64,000 bases of DNA from NCBI GenBank assembly GCA_000317655.1, contig CP003940.1:930001-994000 (forward strand), read 5' to 3'. Shown one piece after another: positions 8,628-18,748 of the stretch. The first letter of the stretch is position 1; every line of letters starts with the position of its first letter. The stretch is from Cyanobacterium stanieri PCC 7202. GTDB lineage: Bacteria; Cyanobacteriota; Cyanobacteriia; Cyanobacteriales; Cyanobacteriaceae. The notes beneath the pieces are model-generated. The model was not told the origin of the DNA, did not search any database, and was given only the letters and a program-made list of their open reading frames with translations. Both the position numbers and the translations under genes were made by a program.

Positions 8628-9509
8628 ATGAGAATCCGTCGCCAAGAGCCTTCCCCTGCCGTTGCCGTTGAGAGTTTACGCTATCAGGTAAAAGTACCAG
8701 AAGCCGAGCCAAAAAACATCCTTGAGGAAATTGTCTGGTACAAAGAGCAAGAAGTAGGAAAAATGCGCGATCGCCTTTCTCTGTTAGATTTGAGAGTAAA
8801 GGTAAACAATCTTACCAACCAACCCAAAGACTTTTTAGGGGCGCTACGTAATAGCCCTAATCAACCCGCCCTCATTGCAGAAGTAAAAAAAGCATCCCCC
8901 AGTAAAGGGGTTATTCGTGCTGATTTTGATCCAGGTGCGATCGCCACTGCCTATGAAAAAGGAGGTGCGGCTTGTTTATCCGTATTAACCGACAAAAAAT
9001 TCTTTCAAGGTAGTTTTGAAAACCTTACCATTGTCAGAAATACCGTCAATTTACCCCTATTGTGCAAAGAATTTGTCATTTACCCCTATCAAATATACCT
9101 CGCTAGGCTCAACGGTGCCGATGCCGTCTTACTCATCACCGCCATTCTCAAAGATAGCGACATCAAATATTTCCTGAAAATTATTGAAGGATTGGGCATG
9201 ACAGCCTTAATAGAAGTTCACACCCTCCAAGAATTAGATCGAGTATTAGCCATCGATGGAGTAAAACTAATCGGTATCAACAACCGTAACCTCGAAGACT
9301 TCACCGTTACCCTCGACACCACCAAAGACATTCTCGCCCAACGCGCAGACATCATCAAGGAAAAAGATATAACCATCGTCAGCGAATCAGGTTTATATAC
9401 CAAAGACGACTTAGAATTTGTACAACAAGCAGGGGCTAATGCAGTTTTAATCGGTGAATCCTTGGTTAAACAAGACGACATCACTTCTGCTGTGCAAAAT
9501 CTGTATTAG
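8628..9509 (+). CDS. trpC: Indole-3-glycerol phosphate synthase
   Basis: This 293-residue TIM-barrel enzyme closes the indole ring in tryptophan synthesis. [17 protein letters not shown] contains the catalytic Lys and the substrate-binding [36 protein letters not shown] and [13 protein letters not shown] follow in the expected order. The frame stays open upstream to 8454, but that part encodes only the heptanucleotide repeat (HCPLPIAYC-like). I therefore place the start at ATG 8628, giving the usual cyanobacterial length. The stop codon overlaps the target duplication of the element at 9514-9694. Confidence 0.92.
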   Translation: MRIRRQEPSPAVAVESLRYQVKVPEAEPKNILEEIVWYKEQEVGKMRDRLSLLDLRVKVNNLTNQPKDFLGALRNSPNQPALIAEVKKASPSKGVIRADFDPGAIATAYEKGGAACLSVLTDKKFFQGSFENLTIVRNTVNLPLLCKEFVIYPYQIYLARLNGADAVLLITAILKDSDIKYFLKIIEGLGMTALIEVHTLQELDRVLAIDGVKLIGINNRNLEDFTVTLDTTKDILAQRADIIKEKDITIVSESGLYTKDDLEFVQQAGANAVLIGESLVKQDDITSAVQNLY

Positions 9510-9513
9510 TTAA

Positions 9514-9694
9514 CCTCAATTCGGGATAATAATTGTGAGTATCATTTCGTGTCAGCCTGGGGGGTGAAAAGTTTACGGCGGTTTTCAAATTGCTAAATAA
9601 CACCTAGAAATGGTGAAAAATATTCACTTCACCATTGCCCATTGCCTATTCCCTATTGCCTGCCTTAACTAGAAAATGTTATCCCGAACTCAGG
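9514..9694. mobile_element. MITE-like element with 16-bp terminal inverted repeats
   Basis: The ends CCTCAATTCGGGATAA (9514-9529) and TTATCCCGAACTCAGG (9679-9694) are inverted repeats, 14 of 16 matching. They are flanked by identical 8-bp sequences TTAGTTAA (9506-9513 and 9695-9702), read as a target-site duplication. The 181-bp interior has no ORF and includes ATTGCCC-type repeats. It is inserted exactly at the trpC stop codon. Confidence 0.7.
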
Positions 9695-9750
9695 TTAGTT
9701 AACATTACTTTACAATGGGGATAATCATTCAATTAATTCCATAATCAATA

Positions 9751-10632
9751 ATGTTGAACTATCAAACATGGCAGTGGCGCGGTTATAACATCGGCTATCA
9801 AAGCCATGGAGAAAAAGGTCCTGCGGTGGTATTTATCCATGGTTTTGGGGCGAATTGTGGTCATTGGCGTAAAAATATGCCCATCTTAGCCCAAGAATTT
9901 CGTTGTTTTGCCCTCGATTTAATCGGTTTTGGTGCATCTGCCAAACCAGAACCTAATCAGGATATAAGCTACACTTTCGAGACATGGGCGCAACAGGTAG
10001 GGGATTTTTGTCGAGAAATTGTTGGTAGTCCTGTATATTTAGTGGGTAACTCCATCGGTTGTGTAGTCATCATGCAAACGGCGGTGGATTTTCCTGACTT
10101 AGTGCTAGGTGTTGCCGCCCTAAATTGCTCTTTGAGACTATTACATGAGCGTAAACGGCAAACTTTGCCATGGGTGCGCAATGTTGGAGCAACGGTAATG
10201 CAAAGAGTGTTAAAAAACCAAGTTGTTGGTAATTTCTTTTTTCAACAAATAGCTAAACCCAAAGTAATTCGCCGAATTTTATCCCAAGCCTATATTAATA
10301 GTGATGCCATCACCGATGATTTAATTGATTTGATTTATCAACCATCCCAAGATGTGGGGGCAGCAGCAGTATTTCTGGCTTTTACGGGTTATTCAGGGGG
10401 GCCTTTGGCGGAGGACTTATTACCCATCTTACCCTGTCCTGCTATTATCCTATGGGGTACCAAAGATCCTTGGGAACCCATTGAAATGGCAAGGGATTGG
10501 GCAAATTTTGCCACGGTAAAAGAGTTTATTCCCCTAGAGGGTTTAGGGCATTGTCCCCAAGATGAGGCTCCAGACATTGTCAACCCTATTTTAAGAAATT
10601 GGGTACTCGATAGCGAGGTTGTTTTTAAGTAA
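9751..10632 (+). CDS. Alpha/beta-fold hydrolase
   Basis: This 293-residue protein has the alpha/beta hydrolase plan: oxyanion-hole motif FIHGFGANCGHW, nucleophile elbow GNSIGC (catalytic Ser), acid in WGTKDPWEP and catalytic His in EGLGHCPQDEAP. The WAQQVGDFCREI and pre-elbow region resemble cyanobacterial and chloroplast hydrolases related to pheophytinases. The substrate cannot be read from sequence, and a haloalkane-dehalogenase or epoxide-hydrolase-like name would be equally speculative. It lies between two MITE-like elements and appears monocistronic. Confidence 0.8.
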   Translation: MLNYQTWQWRGYNIGYQSHGEKGPAVVFIHGFGANCGHWRKNMPILAQEFRCFALDLIGFGASAKPEPNQDISYTFETWAQQVGDFCREIVGSPVYLVGNSIGCVVIMQTAVDFPDLVLGVAALNCSLRLLHERKRQTLPWVRNVGATVMQRVLKNQVVGNFFFQQIAKPKVIRRILSQAYINSDAITDDLIDLIYQPSQDVGAAAVFLAFTGYSGGPLAEDLLPILPCPAIILWGTKDPWEPIEMARDWANFATVKEFIPLEGLGHCPQDEAPDIVNPILRNWVLDSEVVFK

Positions 10633-10762
10633 CTTGAGTTCGGGATAAAATTTATAGTCTTGTGAAGGTGTGAATAATTGATAATTGATAATTGATAATG
10701 AATAATTATTATCTTTCATTTCTTGCCTTTTACTGACTGACAACTATTATCCCGAACTGGGG
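10633..10762. mobile_element. Second MITE-like element of the CCTGAGTTCGGGATAA family
   Basis: The ends CTTGAGTTCGGGATAA (10633-10648) and TTATCCCGAACTGGGG (10747-10762) are inverted repeats of the same type as 9514-9694. The 130-bp interior contains an eight-base tandem repeat (ATTGATAA). The flanks share only TTAA, so the target duplication has decayed or differs. Confidence 0.6.
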
Positions 10763-10772
10763 TTAATAAGTT

Positions 10773-11777
10773 TTAGAATTGATTAAGGAAGCGTAAATCG
10801 CTGTTGTATAAACGACGAATATCATCAATTTTATGGAGAATCATGGCAAATCTTTCTACTCCCAAACCCGCAGCGAAGCCACTATATTCCTCTGGATCAT
10901 AGCCTACTGCTTTGAGAACGTTGGGGTCAACCATTCCACACCCCATCACTTCTAACCATTTACCCTGCCACTGCACATCCACCTCTGCGGATGGTTCGGT
11001 AAAAGGGAAATAACTGGCTCGGAAAACCGTGGGTAAGTCATCCCCGAACATCTGTCTCAAAAACTCTTTGATAGTACCTTTTAAGTCTGTGAAAGTCAGA
11101 TTTTTACCAATGGCTAAAACTTCGATTTGGTGAAATACGGCGGAGTGGGTAGCATCAACGGTATCACGGCGATACACTCTCCCCGGGGCAATGATACGAA
11201 TGGGGGGTTCGTTTTGTTCCATATAACGAATTTGTACGGAGGAGGTGTGGGTGCGTAGAAGGCTACCATCTCCGAAATAAAAGGTATCTTGCATATCCCT
11301 GGCAGGATGTTCGGGGGGGGTATTGAGGGCTTCAAAATTGTAGTAGTCGCTTTCAATTTGAGGGCCTTGGGCGACGGTATAACCCAAGCCGACAAATATA
11401 TCAATTACCCTGTCAATGGTACTTTGCAGAGGGTGAGATTTTCCGAGGGGTTTACTTACCCCCGGCATAGTAACATCAATGGTTTCAGAGGCAATTTGAG
11501 CCTGAATTTGTTGTTTTTGTAAGGTTTCTTGTTGTTGACTGAGGCTATCTTGGATTTTTTCTTTGATTTGGTTGGCAACGGCACCGATTACAGGGCGCAT
11601 TTCTGGGGCGAGTTTACCCATGCCTTTGAGGATTAGGGATAGTTCTCCTTTTTTTCCAAGATAGGCGACTCTTAATTCTTCTAGTTTTTTTAAATTATCA
11701 CTATGGGCGATCGCACTTTGGGCTTCTTGTTCAAGGGTTTGTAATTGAATTTCGATTTCTGTTGCCATCTTTTTCAT
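10773..11777 (-). CDS. pheS: Phenylalanyl-tRNA synthetase alpha subunit
   Basis: This 334-residue class II synthetase subunit attaches phenylalanine to tRNA-Phe as an alpha2-beta2 enzyme with PheT. An N-terminal coiled-coil region (about 1-100) precedes the catalytic core. The core has [12 protein letters not shown], the motif 2 segment [19 protein letters not shown] and the motif 3 segment [18 protein letters not shown]. pheT is not in the window, so the two subunits are encoded apart, as is common in cyanobacteria. Two starts are possible, ATG at 11777 or 11768, and neither has a strong ribosome-binding site. Confidence 0.95.
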   Translation of the reverse strand: MKKMATEIEIQLQTLEQEAQSAIAHSDNLKKLEELRVAYLGKKGELSLILKGMGKLAPEMRPVIGAVANQIKEKIQDSLSQQQETLQKQQIQAQIASETIDVTMPGVSKPLGKSHPLQSTIDRVIDIFVGLGYTVAQGPQIESDYYNFEALNTPPEHPARDMQDTFYFGDGSLLRTHTSSVQIRYMEQNEPPIRIIAPGRVYRRDTVDATHSAVFHQIEVLAIGKNLTFTDLKGTIKEFLRQMFGDDLPTVFRASYFPFTEPSAEVDVQWQGKWLEVMGCGMVDPNVLKAVGYDPEEYSGFAAGLGVERFAMILHKIDDIRRLYNSDLRFLNQF

Positions 11778-11821
11778 TATTCAGGGGTCGTTAATTTATT
11801 ATTACCCAAAAATCACCCCAA

Positions 11822-14056
11822 TCAAAGTAACTTTTTCATATAATTACCCCACAACAAAGCCGCCTGTCCACTACTGCCTCTGGTGGGGGAATTATCATCA
11901 TTACCCAACCATACCCCTGTGGTCAGATCATCTTGAGGACTATAACCAATAAACCATAAATCAATACCTTGGGAATTAGTTCCTGTTTTGCCCCCTTCTC
12001 CACGCCCTAAACTAGCACTTCTCCCAGTGCCTGAAGTCACCACCCTTTGGAGCATCTGGTGCATGGTTTGAGCCACTTGGGGAGTTATGGCAGAGGTACT
12101 TTCATGACCCCCTTGATTAAAACGATATACTTCCCTACAGGTGGTCGGTTGATCCACATTTTCGCAATCCCTACCATCCCGAATCACCTTGATAGCATGG
12201 GGGCGATTCCATACCCCTTGATTCGGAATAGTTGCATAAGCCCCCGTCATTTCCAAGACATTCACCTCACTTTGTCCAAGGGCCAATCCCGGTACTGCAT
12301 TGAGGGGGGAATTGATGCCCATTTTTTTAGCTGTTGCCACCACGTTTTGCAAACCCACATCTTGGGCAATGCGCAAAGCCACAGCATTTTCAGACAATGC
12401 CATCCCTTGATACATATCAATAGGGCCAGAAAAATTATTACAAGGGCGAAACTGTACCCCTTGCCATTGTAAAGCGGCACAGGAATAGGTTTTATTAGGG
12501 GATATACCTGCCTCTAGGGCTGCAGTGTAGGGAAATAGTTTAAAAGTAGATGCCGCCTGTCTTTGGGCTTGGGTTGCTCGATTAAATTGACTCTCTTGGA
12601 AATCTTTTCCCCCCACCAGTGCCACAATTTCTCCTGTTTTACTATTAATAGTGGCGATCGCCCCTTGACCAAAACGATACTGAGAACCATGACTATTGAT
12701 ATAATCCTTAAGAGTACCTTCGGCCTCCCGTTGATAATTAAAATTTAACCCCGTCTCAATAATAAAATCCCCCTCCTGCAACAAATCAGCCCCCAAAAGC
12801 ATCCGCACCTCATCAAAAACATAACTATAAAAATAAGGAGCAATAATATTCGATAAAGTCTCCCGTGCTTCAGGGGTAATCTCAATGCGAGATCTTCTCG
12901 CACTACTCGCCTCATCCTCACTAATCATGCGCAAAGACAACATACGATTAATCACACGATTACGTAAACCTAACGCCGTATCATAATCTTGGACAGGATT
13001 ATAAGCATTAGGTGCAGGTAAAATCGCCACCAAAGCCGCCGCCTCCTCAATAGAAACATCCCGAGCCGACTTACCAAAATAAAACCTCGCCGCATCCTCA
13101 AAACCATAAAGATTTATGCCCAAATATACCCGATTGAGATAAGCCCTCATGATTTCATCCTTACTATAAACCGCCTCCAACTTAGTCGCCACGATCATCT
13201 CTCGCACCTTACGCCCCAAAGTATTTTCTCTACCCACTTCAGGATATAAACTACGTGCCAACTGTTGAGTAAGGGTACTAGCACCCTGTCTGATGCCACT
13301 ATCCCCCCGATTTATCAACACAGCCCTAACTACCCCCAAAGGATCAACCCCAAAATGCCAATAATAGCGAGTATCTTCCGAAGCAATCAATGCCTGTCTA
13401 AGATAAGGAGAAAAATCACTTAATCTATCCAACTCCCGATGGGGAGAAGAAATGCGAGGTGCAAGGGGCGTTACACCATCCTCTCCATATACCACCGTAG
13501 CCCCCGTATTTCCTTGGGGCATGGGATACACAGTATATCTTGACCAAGCAATGACAACGATGGCACAAATAAGTAACAAAACCCCTGTACTACCAAAAAG
13601 AGCATAACGCAAAATTAACAATAACTTTGAAGGGGGTTTATCAAAATATAACTCAATTACATCCTCTAACTCAGGGGGGCCTAGAGTTACCCTATCATTG
13701 TGCCGAAGAGTCACAGATTGATAACGCTTTTTACCAAAATAAATACCATTGGTTGACTGTAAATCCCTAACCCTAAATCGATTAGTTTTTTTATCCTTTT
13801 CAACCGCACAATGAATTTGACTAATAATCGGATTAGGGAGAATAATATCACAACTATTTTTATTCCTACCAATAATGTAACGTTCCCCCAAAAGTGGATA
13901 TTCGTGGACTCTACCACTACTGCCATTTTTGAGCTTTATTTTGGGTACTGCCACATCTTTTTTGAGACGAGGCAAATTAAATTGGGCTTGAATAGTTTGT
14001 AATACTCCCGTTACCATTTTGTCTATGGTGGGGGGGGATGCAGGTTTTTTACCCAT
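11822..14056 (-). CDS. Class A penicillin-binding protein with N-terminal FHA domain
   Basis: This 744-residue bifunctional peptidoglycan synthase has an N-terminal FHA domain (about 55-135) with RYIIGRNKNSCDI and LQSTNGIYF. It is cytoplasmic, because it precedes the single transmembrane helix (about 146-170). Then comes the GT51 glycosyltransferase (IASEDTRYYWHFGVDP with catalytic Glu, GASTLTQQLAR) and the transpeptidase with SxxK in AASTFKLF, SEN in ALSENAV and KTGT. FHA domains bind phosphothreonine, so polymerisation may be tied to Ser/Thr kinase signalling (inference). FHA-PBP fusions are known in cyanobacteria. It is a single gene following pheS on the same strand. Confidence 0.93.
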   Translation of the reverse strand: MGKKPASPPTIDKMVTGVLQTIQAQFNLPRLKKDVAVPKIKLKNGSSGRVHEYPLLGERYIIGRNKNSCDIILPNPIISQIHCAVEKDKKTNRFRVRDLQSTNGIYFGKKRYQSVTLRHNDRVTLGPPELEDVIELYFDKPPSKLLLILRYALFGSTGVLLLICAIVVIAWSRYTVYPMPQGNTGATVVYGEDGVTPLAPRISSPHRELDRLSDFSPYLRQALIASEDTRYYWHFGVDPLGVVRAVLINRGDSGIRQGASTLTQQLARSLYPEVGRENTLGRKVREMIVATKLEAVYSKDEIMRAYLNRVYLGINLYGFEDAARFYFGKSARDVSIEEAAALVAILPAPNAYNPVQDYDTALGLRNRVINRMLSLRMISEDEASSARRSRIEITPEARETLSNIIAPYFYSYVFDEVRMLLGADLLQEGDFIIETGLNFNYQREAEGTLKDYINSHGSQYRFGQGAIATINSKTGEIVALVGGKDFQESQFNRATQAQRQAASTFKLFPYTAALEAGISPNKTYSCAALQWQGVQFRPCNNFSGPIDMYQGMALSENAVALRIAQDVGLQNVVATAKKMGINSPLNAVPGLALGQSEVNVLEMTGAYATIPNQGVWNRPHAIKVIRDGRDCENVDQPTTCREVYRFNQGGHESTSAITPQVAQTMHQMLQRVVTSGTGRSASLGRGEGGKTGTNSQGIDLWFIGYSPQDDLTTGVWLGNDDNSPTRGSSGQAALLWGNYMKKLL

Positions 14057-14114
14057 TTTGGTAAAGTGATAATTGGTACTAGATTGATGTGCTTCAGAGT
14101 AGTTTCTATTTTAA

Positions 14115-14951
14115 CTTGAGTTAGGGATAATATTTTCTAGGGTCGGCAGGGAATGGGGAATGGTGCGATTCGTTGGGTGCTAATCAATTTTTTTTTGAGA
14201 ACCACCCGTTCAGAACCTAGAAATCTGAATAACTAATGTCTCTTGAAGGTTAAATTCCTTCCATTGTACTGCCAATTGACTCTCTCTTCTACCTGCTTTG
14301 AAGTAACATCATCACGGTGGGAAGCTAGAAGAAAAGGGGATAGCAAGAAGCCGAATCTGGTAACTCCCCAAGGGTAGATGCTCATGGTTAAGAAATAAAC
14401 TAAGAGGATTTGGTTCATCAGTTCCAAGTGGTTAAATCGGCTGATAAACCACAGACAAAATGTCAACGAGGACAGGTTTTTCAAATATGTTCCTTTGAAA
14501 ACGCAGTCTCTAATTAATGGCTCCGGACTTCTTACCTCAACCTAAAAGCATCGTGAAAAGTGACATCGGAACGAAGTAACTCTAATTCTTCTCTTTTTGT
14601 AGATAAAAAGTAGTCAGATGTGAAGCGTAAGGGAATTAGAGAAGGATGTGATAAGAAGCCAATGCCTTAATGTAATGTTAAGGATATGCTGACGTATCAC
14701 CCTCAGTCTAAGTAGAAGTTAAGTAACTTTTTCATAAGCCTTAGAACGTCAATTAATTAAATTGAGCGTAGGGATGTAGGGGTGAAAGTAACATCGAAAA
14801 GACGAGGAGAAGCCGTGTGAGGTGAAAGTCTCAAGCACGGTTTTGAAGGAGAGGTTTGAGAGGCGACTCTCAGATCGACTCTCTCACGGGAACAGGCAAT
14901 GGTGATAATATTTTGAGTACAAGGCTATATCTATTTCATCCCTAACACCTG
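14115..14951. mobile_element. Third MITE-like element, interrupted by the group II intron
   Basis: The left end CTTGAGTTAGGGATAA (14115-14130) is followed by TATTTTCTAGGGTCGGCAGG. That resembles the reverse complement of the right part of the 9514-9694 element, which also carries ATTTTCTAG and GGCAGG. After the intron, GGGAACAGGCAATGGTGATA resumes the same pattern. The right end (ATCCCTAACACCTG, 14938-14951) is degenerate, so the boundary is uncertain. Confidence 0.45.
14163..14887 (+). mobile_element. ORF-less group II intron
   Basis: The sequence opens with the group II 5' signature GTGCG (14163). It holds the domain V hairpin at about 14810-14844: AAGCCGTG containing the AGC triad, a GAAA-type loop region, and CACGGTTTT. 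A domain VI-like hairpin follows (TGAGAG...CTCTCA) with a candidate branch A near 14878 and an AC 3' end near 14887. Blocks such as GAAGCTAG, AAGAAGCCGAA and CATAAGCC...AGAACGTC resemble cyanobacterial chloroplast-like introns from memory. There is no reverse transcriptase ORF, so mobility or splicing would need a maturase in trans. It is intergenic, between the FHA-PBP and apt genes. Boundaries are inferred. Confidence 0.8.
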
Positions 14952-14981
14952 CAACCTGTAACCAGAAGCCTGAAATCTAAA

Positions 14982-15503
14982 TTAATCATACTCAACCAAA
15001 GTAACCATAGGTACATCGGGCAAAAGACTACGACCATTTAAGCCCCTCAACTCCACCACAAAACCAAAACTGACCACATCACAACCAATACGAGTTAATA
15101 ATTCTGACGTTGCCTTGGCGGTGCCTCCCGTGGCAATGACATCATCAACAATCATCACCCTAGCACCCTCTTGTACTGCATCCTGATGCACCTCTAGGGT
15201 ATCAGTACCATATTCTAGGTCATACTCGATGGAATGCACCTGAGCAGGTAATTTTCCCTTTTTGCGTACAGGAATAAAACCTGCCCCCAACTGATATGCC
15301 AAAGCAGGGGCAAAAATAAACCCTCGAGACTCAATGCCCACAATATAATCGGGTTTATGATCAAGGCTGTGGCACTGATGAGTTAATCGATCAATAACAT
15401 GGGTTAATCCTTGGGAATCTCTCAATAGGGTGGTAATATCTCGGAACATAATACCCGGTTTGGGAAAATCAGGTATATCTCTAATCAGTGCTTTTAAATC
15501 CAT
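14982..15503 (-). CDS. apt: Adenine phosphoribosyltransferase
   Basis: This 173-residue protein salvages adenine to AMP using PRPP. The N-terminal [20 protein letters not shown] and the PRPP-binding loop [16 protein letters not shown] are diagnostic of [22 protein letters not shown] and [10 protein letters not shown] complete the family pattern. Length is normal. It lies downstream of ftsH, separated by an intrinsic terminator, so it probably has its own promoter in the 15504-15550 region. Confidence 0.95.
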   Translation of the reverse strand: MDLKALIRDIPDFPKPGIMFRDITTLLRDSQGLTHVIDRLTHQCHSLDHKPDYIVGIESRGFIFAPALAYQLGAGFIPVRKKGKLPAQVHSIEYDLEYGTDTLEVHQDAVQEGARVMIVDDVIATGGTAKATSELLTRIGCDVVSFGFVVELRGLNGRSLLPDVPMVTLVEYD

Positions 15504-15550
15504 CGATCCATGAATTGATAAATAAATTGTTCACAGCAATTTTACATGAA

Positions 15551-15577
15551 AAAAGGGCTGATATATTCAGCCCTTTT
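15551..15577 (-). terminator. Intrinsic terminator of ftsH
   Basis: Perfect inverted repeat AAAAGGGCTGA / TCAGCCCTTTT with a 5-nt loop. On the minus strand it ends in six T residues, 23 bp past the ftsH stop. Confidence 0.85.
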
Positions 15578-15599
15578 GCTAATCGAAAATCAGTGAGGT

Positions 15600-17483
15600 T
15601 TATAGTTGAGGAATAAACTGTTCTTTTTCGGGAACTTCGGTGTATTCAGCCACAATCTGACGGAATTCTTCACCGTCAATGGTTTCTCTTTCGATTAAAA
15701 GATCCACGAGGCGATCGATTACTTCACGGTTATCTCTGACGATTTGACGAGCCAGTTTGTGACCATGTTCAGCAATCATCCGAATTTGATCATCAATGCG
15801 AGAAGCACTTTCTTCGGAATACTCAGCACGGTTCATGAAACCACCGCCGAGGAATACTTCTCCTCCTTGCCCTTCGAGGGATAGAGGACCCATATCACTC
15901 ATACCAAAACGAGTAACCATCTGACGAGCCATCCCTGTAACCTGTTGCAAGTCTCCCCCTGCACCTGTGGTTACTTCATCATCACCGAATATTTCTTCTT
16001 CGGCGGCACGTCCACCCATAGCTCCAGCAATTCTTGCCATGAGTTGGGCTTTGGTGGTTAAGCCTTGTTCTTCGTTGGGGGTAAACCAGGTCAAACCTTG
16101 GGCTTGTCCACGGGGGATAAGGGTTACTTTTTGGACAGGATCATGATCTTTTAAGAGGGTACCGACGATGGCATGACCCACTTCATGATAAGCGATCAAG
16201 CGTTTACTTTTACTATCTACAAGGGGAGTACCTTCCATCCCTGCGATGACACGATCCACCGCATCATCGATTTCACTCATGGTGATTTCGGGTTTACGAC
16301 GACGGGCGGTTAAAATGGCCGCTTCGTTGAGGAGGTTGGCGAGATCTGCACCGCTAAATCCGGGGGTACGACGGGCGATCGCCTCTATGGAAACCTCAGA
16401 GGACAATTTTTTGTTACGGGCATGGACATCTAACACCCCTAGACGACCTTTGAAATCGGGGGGATCTACCATTACCTGACGGTCAAAACGACCGGGACGC
16501 ATCAAAGCAGAATCGAGCACATCGGCTCTGTTGGTAGCCGCAATAACGATAATACCAGTGTTACCCTCAAAACCATCCATTTCGGTGAGGAGTTGGTTTA
16601 AGGTTTGTTCCCTTTCATCGTTACCGCCACCGATACCAGCACCACGTTGACGGCCCACAGCGTCAATCTCATCGATGAAGATTAAACAAGGAGCATTTTC
16701 CTTCGCTTTTTTGAACAAATCACGAACACGGGAAGCACCCACACCCACAAACATTTCTACAAATTCAGAACCAGAAATGCTGAAGAAAGGAACTCCTGCC
16801 TCCCCGGCGATGGCCTTTGCCAACAAGGTTTTACCAGTCCCCGGAGGCCCTACAAGTAACACCCCTTTAGGAATACGAGCGCCCACAGCGGTGAATTTTT
16901 CAGGCTGTTTAAGGAAGGTTACAACTTCTTGTAATTCTTCTTTAGCTTCATCAATACCAGCCACATCATCAAACTTGATTCCAGTTTTGGCATCCATTTG
17001 GAAACGGGCTTTTGATTTACCAAAATTCATCGCCTGTCCAGGGCCGCCTGGCATATTGCTGGAGCGACGGAAAAGGAAAAATAAGGAAGCGATTAATAAT
17101 ACGGGGAATACTAAGTTACCCAAAATGCCCCAAATAGCGCCCTCGTTGCGGAGGGGGTGGGAATCAAAAGTAATGCCAGATTCTCTGAGTTTGCTAATTA
17201 ACTCGGGGGAAGAGCCGGGTAAATCCACTCTTAATCTTTGAACCTGACGTAATTCAGGATCGATGGCTTCAACGATAGCAGTGCGTCCACCTTCGTATAA
17301 ATCAACACTGCTAACTCTGCCTTTATCAATGTATTCTAAAAATCTACCATAGGTCATGCGGGTACTAGCAGTATTACCAGTATCGCTCATATTATTAGGA
17401 GCAAAACTGCCTTGCCAGAGGAAGAAACCCACCACGAGGAAGGGAATCGCCCACAATAGTATAGTTCGCCAAGGTGTTTTCAT
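15600..17483 (-). CDS. ftsH: ATP-dependent zinc metalloprotease FtsH
   Basis: This 627-residue membrane protease has two N-terminal transmembrane segments (about 8-26 and 113-137) flanking a lumenal or periplasmic domain. The AAA+ module has Walker [14 protein letters not shown], Walker [12 protein letters not shown] and [11 protein letters not shown]. The M41 peptidase site is HEVGHAIVG. The C-terminal [15 protein letters not shown] is typical. In cyanobacteria FtsH complexes degrade damaged D1 during photosystem II repair. The sequence looks most like the FtsH2/FtsH3-type thylakoid members. A second ftsH is truncated at the right window edge. A reasonable ribosome-binding site (AGAGGAT) precedes the ATG. 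Confidence 0.95.
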   Translation of the reverse strand: MKTPWRTILLWAIPFLVVGFFLWQGSFAPNNMSDTGNTASTRMTYGRFLEYIDKGRVSSVDLYEGGRTAIVEAIDPELRQVQRLRVDLPGSSPELISKLRESGITFDSHPLRNEGAIWGILGNLVFPVLLIASLFFLFRRSSNMPGGPGQAMNFGKSKARFQMDAKTGIKFDDVAGIDEAKEELQEVVTFLKQPEKFTAVGARIPKGVLLVGPPGTGKTLLAKAIAGEAGVPFFSISGSEFVEMFVGVGASRVRDLFKKAKENAPCLIFIDEIDAVGRQRGAGIGGGNDEREQTLNQLLTEMDGFEGNTGIIVIAATNRADVLDSALMRPGRFDRQVMVDPPDFKGRLGVLDVHARNKKLSSEVSIEAIARRTPGFSGADLANLLNEAAILTARRRKPEITMSEIDDAVDRVIAGMEGTPLVDSKSKRLIAYHEVGHAIVGTLLKDHDPVQKVTLIPRGQAQGLTWFTPNEEQGLTTKAQLMARIAGAMGGRAAEEEIFGDDEVTTGAGGDLQQVTGMARQMVTRFGMSDMGPLSLEGQGGEVFLGGGFMNRAEYSEESASRIDDQIRMIAEHGHKLARQIVRDNREVIDRLVDLLIERETIDGEEFRQIVAEYTEVPEKEQFIPQL

Positions 17484-17661
17484 ATTTTTTATAATCCTCT
17501 TTTAACGGTGAGAAAGTGCAGTTCACACTTCCTTTTAATGTTGTCTTTTATTTAATTATTAACAATAATAACAACTCTTTCTTAACTAAACTTAACATAA
17601 TTCTCATCTTAAATGCAAAAATCCTTTAGGGGGGAAAACCACACCAATGGACAATTATTAA

Positions 17662-17719
17662 CCTGAGTTCGGGATGAATTTTATAGTATTTATTAGTGCG
17701 GACGTAGCGTACTACGTCC
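17662..17719. repeat. Solo TIR end plus ACGTAG palindrome
   Basis: CCTGAGTTCGGGATGA (17662-17677) is one end of the MITE family, with no partner visible. It continues as ATTTTATAGT, like the left end of the 10633 element. At 17700-17719 GGACGTAG/CTACGTCC is a perfect 8-bp stem that could terminate traffic arriving from the CsgG-like gene. Confidence 0.5.
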
Positions 17720-17740
17720 CTACGTCCCTACGAAGAATAT

Positions 17741-18748
17741 TTACATGGGGGAGGCGATGTCACCGACTCGGAAGCCAGAACCAGAAATAATGCGTCCTTC
17801 ACTAGAACTTGAATCCACATCTTGAAGCTCGATAACTCCCACTTGATCTGTTACTCGGCGGATAACTTCCCCTGTTTCAGGATCTGTCACTTCTCGGGAT
17901 ACCCTTTCGATGGATAGCCTTAAACCGTTGCGATAACCATGGTTACTACCACGGTTGATAATGACGCTATTTCCTGCCACATCAGCCACCAAACCAGAGG
18001 TGTTGGGGGAAACTCTGCCAATGGCGGATAATTCGGTTTGTCTGGAGTCCATTTGTTGGATTACTTCTCGGATAGCGTCACGGGTAGCGACGGTTAGTAA
18101 TGTACCGTCATTGTTGGTGGCGGTGCCTAGGTTGACACCACGGATTCTAACATCTCCATCTACCTGAGAAACTTCTGCTTGTCCTTCTGCACTCATGACA
18201 ATTTCCCCTGTGGTACTATTAATGACACGAGTATTGAGAGTAACTAGGGCTTTTTTGGTTTGATTACCAAGGCTAAAGCCGAATAGTCCAAAGCCTGTAC
18301 CCCTTTCTTGTAGGTCAAACTGGGTAATGGAACCGACCATAATCAATTCTGCACCTAGTAAACGCCCTATTTGGGCGGCTGTACCGGGATCTACTAAACC
18401 ACTGTCTGCCAATCCTTGTTCATTGAGAATATCATCAAGGCGACTACGTTCAATGACACGATATTTTCTGGTATCAACTAATTCTCCTACTACTACATCG
18501 CTTACTCCTCTGGCGGCACCATCGATGAGGTTTAGGTTTCTGGCATTACTCAGACTGCTATAGTCAAAGTCCATGACAGCGATGGTTAATCTTTCTTGAT
18601 TGTTTTGGGCGAGGAGGTTTTGGCTGGGCTTACTGTGCGCTGCTGCAATAAATGGGCTAATACTTACGGTTAACATTGATATACCCATGAGGCTAGATGC
18701 GATCGCCATGGGAACCACTTTACTATATTTTTTTTTATTCATAGTCAT
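17741..18748 (-). CDS. CsgG/HfaB-family secreted protein
   Basis: This protein of about 335 residues has an N-terminal signal peptide: lysines, then a hydrophobic run ending near AAAHS. The CsgG domain has LTIAVMDFDYSS, VVVGELVDTRKYRVIERSRL and RLLGAELIMVGSITQFD. A C-terminal domain follows (GLVADVAGNSVIINRGSNHG). CsgG proteins form outer-membrane export pores for curli, and HfaB anchors holdfast. No lipobox Cys is seen and no curli genes are nearby, so only an envelope role can be inferred. The ATG at 18748 or 18742 is preferred over the more upstream GTG at 18754. Confidence 0.75.
   Translation of the reverse strand: MTMNKKKYSKVVPMAIASSLMGISMLTVSISPFIAAAHSKPSQNLLAQNNQERLTIAVMDFDYSSLSNARNLNLIDGAARGVSDVVVGELVDTRKYRVIERSRLDDILNEQGLADSGLVDPGTAAQIGRLLGAELIMVGSITQFDLQERGTGFGLFGFSLGNQTKKALVTLNTRVINSTTGEIVMSAEGQAEVSQVDGDVRIRGVNLGTATNNDGTLLTVATRDAIREVIQQMDSRQTELSAIGRVSPNTSGLVADVAGNSVIINRGSNHGYRNGLRLSIERVSREVTDPETGEVIRRVTDQVGVIELQDVDSSSSEGRIISGSGFRVGDIASPM

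Noticed and set aside
14233-14484. 83-residue minus-strand ORF inside the intron
   Set aside because: It lies within conserved group II intron RNA structure, has no ribosome-binding site, and reads as low-complexity sequence.
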